Of a stretch of DNA of 9,147 bases, positions 5,773 to 9,147 are shown one piece after another (the first letter of the stretch is position 1; every line of letters starts with the position of its first letter). The notes beneath the pieces were generated by a model. It saw only the letters and a list, made by a program, of their open reading frames with translations. It was not told the DNA's origin and made no database searches. The stretch lies in assembly GCA_017412445.1 (NCBI GenBank), contig JAFPYA010000294.1:1-9147 (forward strand), read 5' to 3'. Origin of the DNA: Clostridia bacterium. GTDB taxonomy: Bacteria > Bacillota > Clostridia > Christensenellales > Aristaeellaceae. A program made the translations under genes and the position numbers.

Positions 5773-6576
5773 ATGCTTTCCGATTTTTCCAAAAAGATAA
5801 ACGAAATCTGGCAGGAGCTGCCCGGCTTGTTTACGCGTTTAATCGCGGCGCTGGGCGTATTGCTGCTGGGCATAATAGTGATAAAGCTCGGCAGGCGGCT
5901 GATTAAAAAGTCGTTTCAGCTCTACAGGTCGAAGCATCCGACCGCGGGTCGGGGCGACACTGTGCAGACGCTGCTTATGAGCGTGTTCAACGTGGCAATG
6001 TATGTGGCCATAAGTCTGACCTGCTTAAGCACGCTGGGCGTGGACGTGAAGAGCCTGCTCACCGTGGCGGGAGTCGGCGGTGTCGCAATAGCCTTCGGCT
6101 GCCAGACGCTGGTGAAGGACATTGTGAGCGGCATGTTTTTGTGGATCGAGGGCACCTGCAACGTAGGCGACGTGGTCACGGTGGCAGGGCAGACCGGCCG
6201 CATAGAAAGCGTCGCGCTGCGCACAACCACGCTCAGAGCCACTAACGGCGCGGTGTACGTGATACCTAACGGCGAAATCCGCACCGTAGTCAACATGACC
6301 AGCGACTATCGCTGCGCGGTGGTGGACATAACGGTCGCTCACGGCTCTGACTACGAAAAGGCGCTGGGCGTTTTGCACGAGGCGATGGTAAAGGTGCGCG
6401 ACGAGCTCGACTTTCTTGACGAGGTGCCTGTTATCGACGGCTTCATCTCGATGGACAGGGGCGCCGCCACCTGCCGCATTGAGTGCCGCTGCAGCGTGGA
6501 TAAATGCTGGGAGCTTGAGCGAATAATTCGCCTGCGCGCGCTCGAAGCACTGGCAGAGGCGAACATAAAGCCGTAG
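5773..6576 (+). CDS. MscS-family small-conductance mechanosensitive channel
   Basis: 267 residues, close to the 286 of E. coli MscS. Membrane segments lie at about 20-40 and 66-88, then the pore-lining helix with the Gly/Ala-rich pattern LTVAGVGGVAIAFGCQTLVK (96-115) and the bend into VSGMFLWIEG (118-127). The beta domain follows with VGDVVTVAGQTGRIESVALR (131-150) and the conserved VIPNGEI (163-169). The rest is the alpha/beta cytoplasmic vestibule. Such channels open under membrane tension and release small solutes during hypo-osmotic shock; the GxxGxIE and PNG pattern is closest to the YkuT/MscCG type. Its ribosome binding site is only 3 nt from the T-tract of the pot terminator and no promoter is obvious, so expression may depend on read-through or on a weak promoter within the end of potD. 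No functional link with polyamine uptake is shown. Confidence 0.92.
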   Translation: MLSDFSKKINEIWQELPGLFTRLIAALGVLLLGIIVIKLGRRLIKKSFQLYRSKHPTAGRGDTVQTLLMSVFNVAMYVAISLTCLSTLGVDVKSLLTVAGVGGVAIAFGCQTLVKDIVSGMFLWIEGTCNVGDVVTVAGQTGRIESVALRTTTLRATNGAVYVIPNGEIRTVVNMTSDYRCAVVDITVAHGSDYEKALGVLHEAMVKVRDELDFLDEVPVIDGFISMDRGAATCRIECRCSVDKCWELERIIRLRALEALAEANIKP

Positions 6577-6647
6577 AAAAATGACTAAGCGGCGCAAAAC
6601 TTCAAAGCTCCGTTTTCGGCCGTGATTTGCATTAGGGGGGACAGGAC

Positions 6648-7226
6648 ATGCAATATGAAATAGTCGCCTTGCCCAAGGATAAGTGGAAAGGTGCGGCAAT
6701 ACCCTTGAGCACGGTAAGCGACAGCTATTATGACATTGAGCTCAGCACCTTAAACCGCGAAGGCTGCACAATCTCTTTGGTCAGAAAGTCGGCAGAGAAG
6801 CAAATCGTCCATACGCCTGAGGAATACGATTTCCCGGATTCGTTATATGCGGATCACTGGGAAGGCGCGGAAGCCTACGGCATCGTTAGCGATGAAGGCA
6901 AGCTGATGGCATGCATCGAGGTGTGCCCGGAGGAGTGGTCCAACAGACTCATGGTTACGGAGCTTTGGGTGGACGAAGCGATACGCGGAAGAGGCATAGG
7001 CAAAAGGCTCATGGACAAGGCTAAGGAGGTTGCCGTAAGGCAGAAGAGGCGAGCTGTCATCTTGGAGACGCAGTCCTGCAACACCAATGCAATCGGCTTC
7101 TATCTGCATCAAGGCTTTGAACTGATTGGTTTTGACACATGCTGCTATACAAACGACGATATTGGCCGCAGGGAGGTCAGAATCAACCTCGGATACTTTT
7201 TCCACAGAGAAGCGCGCAGAAGATAG
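6648..7226 (+). CDS. GNAT-family N-acetyltransferase, streptothricin-acetyltransferase-like
   Basis: 192 residues, cytoplasmic. The acetyl-CoA motif A is RGRGIGKRLMDKA (113-125), preceded by the strand MVTELWVDEA (102-111). Motif B-like LETQSCNTNAIGFYLHQGFE (139-158) and the ending IGFDTCCYTNDD (160-171) resemble the SatA/streptothricin acetyltransferase branch of GNAT enzymes. The first 80 residues are poorly recognisable. The substrate is unknown: an antibiotic amine, a polyamine or another small amine are all possible. AGGGGGG (6634-6640) lies 7 nt before the ATG. The gap from the MscS-family gene is 71 nt with no clear promoter or terminator, so cotranscription is possible. Isoleucine codons (ATC 7, ATA 4, ATT 3) differ from the ATA-dominated potC, which may hint at separate acquisition, though the sample is small. 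Confidence 0.85.
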   Translation: MQYEIVALPKDKWKGAAIPLSTVSDSYYDIELSTLNREGCTISLVRKSAEKQIVHTPEEYDFPDSLYADHWEGAEAYGIVSDEGKLMACIEVCPEEWSNRLMVTELWVDEAIRGRGIGKRLMDKAKEVAVRQKRRAVILETQSCNTNAIGFYLHQGFELIGFDTCCYTNDDIGRREVRINLGYFFHREARRR

Positions 7227-7276
7227 CGCGCCATAGGGGTGTTAAACGGAGAAAGGGATATTTTTGAGATAGATTC

Positions 7277-7306
7277 AAGCATCGCAGGCAGGCGGTGCTT
7301 TTATTG
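7277..7306 (+). terminator. Probable first terminator after the GNAT gene
   Basis: AAGCATCGC (7277-7285) pairs with GCGGTGCTT (7292-7300) through 9 pairs, one of them G-T, around a 6-nt loop, followed by TTATT. The stem is good but the T-tract is short and interrupted. Confidence 0.55.
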
Positions 7307-7319
7307 TCCTTGAAATGAA

Positions 7320-7366
7320 GCAGACCGCCGGAAATCCTCCGGCGGTCTGCGCTTTTCTGTGCTTTT
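7320..7366 (+). terminator. Strong stem-loop terminator between convergent genes
   Basis: GCAGACCGCCGGA (7320-7332) pairs perfectly with TCCGGCGGTCTGC (7338-7350) over 13 bp around the loop AATCC. On the plus strand GCTTTTCTGTGCTTTT follows. The T-tract is broken, but the stem is long. On the minus strand the stem begins 15 nt after the peptidase stop codon yet lacks a T-tract there, so it mainly serves the plus strand; a role in both directions is possible. Confidence 0.7.
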
Positions 7367-9147
7367 ATTGTATTGACTCGGTATGCTTTATTACGCCCTC
7401 GCACTTGTCGAGGCAGGTTTTGCCGCCTATAACGCATACGTTCGCGCCGTTTAAGGCGTCGTCGATCATCGCGGAAAGTTTGGCGAGCTTTTCCTTGTCA
7501 CAGGTAAGAACCTGCGTCCATTCCTCGTCCAGCTCCTTTTGAGTGGTGCCGGTAAAATACATCCAGTCCGCCTCGGAGCCCAGGGTTCTGGGAGTGCGCA
7601 GGGGATCTATGTTGCCTATGGTGCTGACGATGAACCTGTCGGGCGATTCACCGGAGGCGGCAAAGGCCTTAAGCTCCTCGCCGCACCTGGCAAAGCTCTT
7701 CAGTGAGGCCGCGGCTGAGGGATCGCGGTAGGAGGTTATCTCCATGGTGCCGCTGTCGCTTATCTTGAAGGAGGTGCCGTAGGCGCCACCCTTTACGCGG
7801 ATGGTGTTCCACAGGTAATCGTAGGTAAGTATCTGGCTTGCGACCTTGGCCGTGCCTCCGTCACTGGCGTTGAGCTTGCCGACGCAGGCGGCAAAGCTTA
7901 TTTCGGAGGGAATGAGGTAGCCGTCCGCTGCGCTGTCAATAAGCGCGTGCTCCGCCTTCCAGCCTTTGGGAGTGCAGGGGAATATTTGGGCCAGCTGCTG
8001 TAGCCATTCGTCGTCCCGCTTTCCGGTAAGGTTCAGAGTGAGCCTGTCGCGGCTCAAAACCTTTCGGGAAAGCTGCTCCATCCACTTAAGCGACTTAGCT
8101 GAAAAATGCTTGTCCTCGTTTTGCATCAGGCGCAGGAACCTTATGCCGTTTATCGCCTCGCGCACCGCGCCCAGCTCGTTAAGGCCGCTTGCGGCATGGC
8201 GGGCAGCAAAGGAGCTGCCGCTCATCATTATCGTCTGCTCGGCCTCTATGCGCTGCTGCCTGACGAGGTTCAGTATATACTTTTCGTCGGCAAATTTTGA
8301 GCGGCACATTATTTCCCTGATGAGCTCTACCGCGGCCTGCTTAAAACCGTCGAGCACCGCGAAGCGCACGGTCAAAAGCGGCATAAAGCGCTTTTTGCCG
8401 GAATGAACCTGCGTGTATACGCTGAAACGTCCCAGCTTTTCGTCCATTTCGTTTTCAAGCTCGGTAACACCGAAATTCTCGGTCTCGATGTTGCCATAGA
8501 GCGTTGAGAGCAGGCTTAAGCGGCTCAGTTCATCGTCGGTCAAATCGTCAACGTCAAAGTTCAGGCTCACGTAGCTTATGCCGGAGCTGTCCACGTCCTC
8601 GTACACCAATGGCCGCCCGGCGACTTCACTTATCTGCATGGGCAGGGGCTTGCGCGCGGCGGGTATGTCGCTTATGCCAAGGCGCGGCAGCGTCGCCAGC
8701 TGCTCGGGGGTGTCGGGCGTGTTCTGCCTTTCGCGCAGGAGACGGAAGTCGTCTATCACGCGTTGCACTTGCTCGTTCGTCCAGCTGTCCTTGAGCGCCT
8801 GCAGGCGCTGCTTCTCCTTCTCGCGCTTTTCGTCGGCTACGGTTTTGGAGGGCAGCATAACTATAGAGGCGCGATGCTCGCCGTCAAGGTATATTTCCCT
8901 GAGCAGCTTTTCGTATTCGCCAGCCTCGACCATGTCCCTCAGGGGCTGATAGTATTCGTCGCGGCACAGCGTCAGCGCCGGATCGAGGCCGTACAGCCAG
9001 CCGTCCATGGCGGTCAGCCCGTACACAAGACCCGTCGGCAGGCCGCCGAAATCCTTCTCGCGGTTCAAAAACTCGAGGTGGCTTATCACGCTCATGAGGC
9101 GCTTGTGGTCGAGTCCCTTGGCCTGCTCGCGGAAGACCTCGTCCACC
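7365..9147 (-). CDS. M16C (PreP/Cym1-like) zinc metallopeptidase, C-terminal part, cut by window edge
   Basis: About 594 residues are visible, open at the right edge; the true start lies beyond 9147. Full-length relatives have about 970 residues, so some 380 are missing, including the HxxEH zinc-binding motif. Seen from the N-side: the M16C-associated domain (roughly the first 170 residues) with GLPTGLVYGLTAMDGWLYGLDP and a charged, probably coiled hairpin rich in Lys/Glu/Arg; then the second pair of M16 alpha/beta domains, beginning near the SGISYVSLNFDVDDL stretch. The C-terminal domain carries RVKGGAYG (encoded at 7776-7799), whose Arg and Tyr correspond to the conserved substrate-binding pair of M16 enzymes. 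Family members close around and degrade unfolded peptides of moderate length. Cell location cannot be judged without the N-terminus. The GTG at 9144-9146 is only an internal codon. The gene converges with the GNAT gene, with 138 bp between the stop codons. Confidence 0.88.
   Translation of the reverse strand, partial: VDEVFREQAKGLDHKRLMSVISHLEFLNREKDFGGLPTGLVYGLTAMDGWLYGLDPALTLCRDEYYQPLRDMVEAGEYEKLLREIYLDGEHRASIVMLPSKTVADEKREKEKQRLQALKDSWTNEQVQRVIDDFRLLRERQNTPDTPEQLATLPRLGISDIPAARKPLPMQISEVAGRPLVYEDVDSSGISYVSLNFDVDDLTDDELSRLSLLSTLYGNIETENFGVTELENEMDEKLGRFSVYTQVHSGKKRFMPLLTVRFAVLDGFKQAAVELIREIMCRSKFADEKYILNLVRQQRIEAEQTIMMSGSSFAARHAASGLNELGAVREAINGIRFLRLMQNEDKHFSAKSLKWMEQLSRKVLSRDRLTLNLTGKRDDEWLQQLAQIFPCTPKGWKAEHALIDSAADGYLIPSEISFAACVGKLNASDGGTAKVASQILTYDYLWNTIRVKGGAYGTSFKISDSGTMEITSYRDPSAAASLKSFARCGEELKAFAASGESPDRFIVSTIGNIDPLRTPRTLGSEADWMYFTGTTQKELDEEWTQVLTCDKEKLAKLSAMIDDALNGANVCVIGGKTCLDKCEGVIKHTESIQ

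Noticed and set aside
9144..9146. GTG as a start codon of the minus-strand peptidase
   Set aside because: The sequence already begins inside the family's M16C-associated region and the catalytic N-terminal domain is missing, so the frame continues beyond the window.

Overview
The window looks like a chromosomal segment from a moderately GC-rich Firmicute of the Clostridia type, perhaps a gut anaerobe. The reasons are strong GGAGG-type ribosome binding sites, short Rho-independent terminators, a regulator-potABCD operon of the kind common in Clostridia, and a dispersed-repeat-like element at the left edge that resembles repeats I remember from gut Clostridia genomes. This placement is an inference; there is no rRNA or other taxonomic marker here.

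Layout. Positions 1-72 hold a hairpin-rich repeat-like element. Next comes a monocistronic unit (promoter 79-106, gene 149-1048, terminator 1077-1129) encoding a divergent sirtuin that resembles the ADP-ribosylating class M sirtuins. Positions 1130-1330 form an AT-rich regulatory region with a consensus promoter flanked by repeated TACTAAACT/AGTTTAGTA boxes. It precedes a five-gene operon: an XRE-cupin regulator, then potA, potB, potC and potD, which make a spermidine/putrescine-type ABC importer. potA-potB-potC overlap and are probably translationally coupled; potD has its own strong ribosome binding site. A 10-bp hairpin terminator closes the operon at 5727-5760.

Right after it lie an MscS-family mechanosensitive channel (5773-6576) and a GNAT acetyltransferase related to streptothricin acetyltransferases (6648-7226). 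Two stem-loops (7277-7306 and 7320-7366) separate these from a convergent minus-strand gene that runs off the right edge. That gene encodes the C-terminal two-thirds or so of an M16C (PreP/Cym1-like) zinc metallopeptidase.

How the genes may work together. The regulator probably senses a small molecule, plausibly a polyamine or a derivative, through its cupin domain and controls its own promoter and the transporter. PotA drives ATP hydrolysis, PotB and PotC form the membrane channel, and PotD captures the substrate outside the membrane. The channel, the acetyltransferase, the sirtuin and the peptidase have no proven link to the transporter. I do not see a clear new multi-gene system. The features most worth a second look are the sirtuin with a non-canonical active site and no partner genes in its transcription unit, the operator-like box array, and the non-lipoprotein, atypical PotD.
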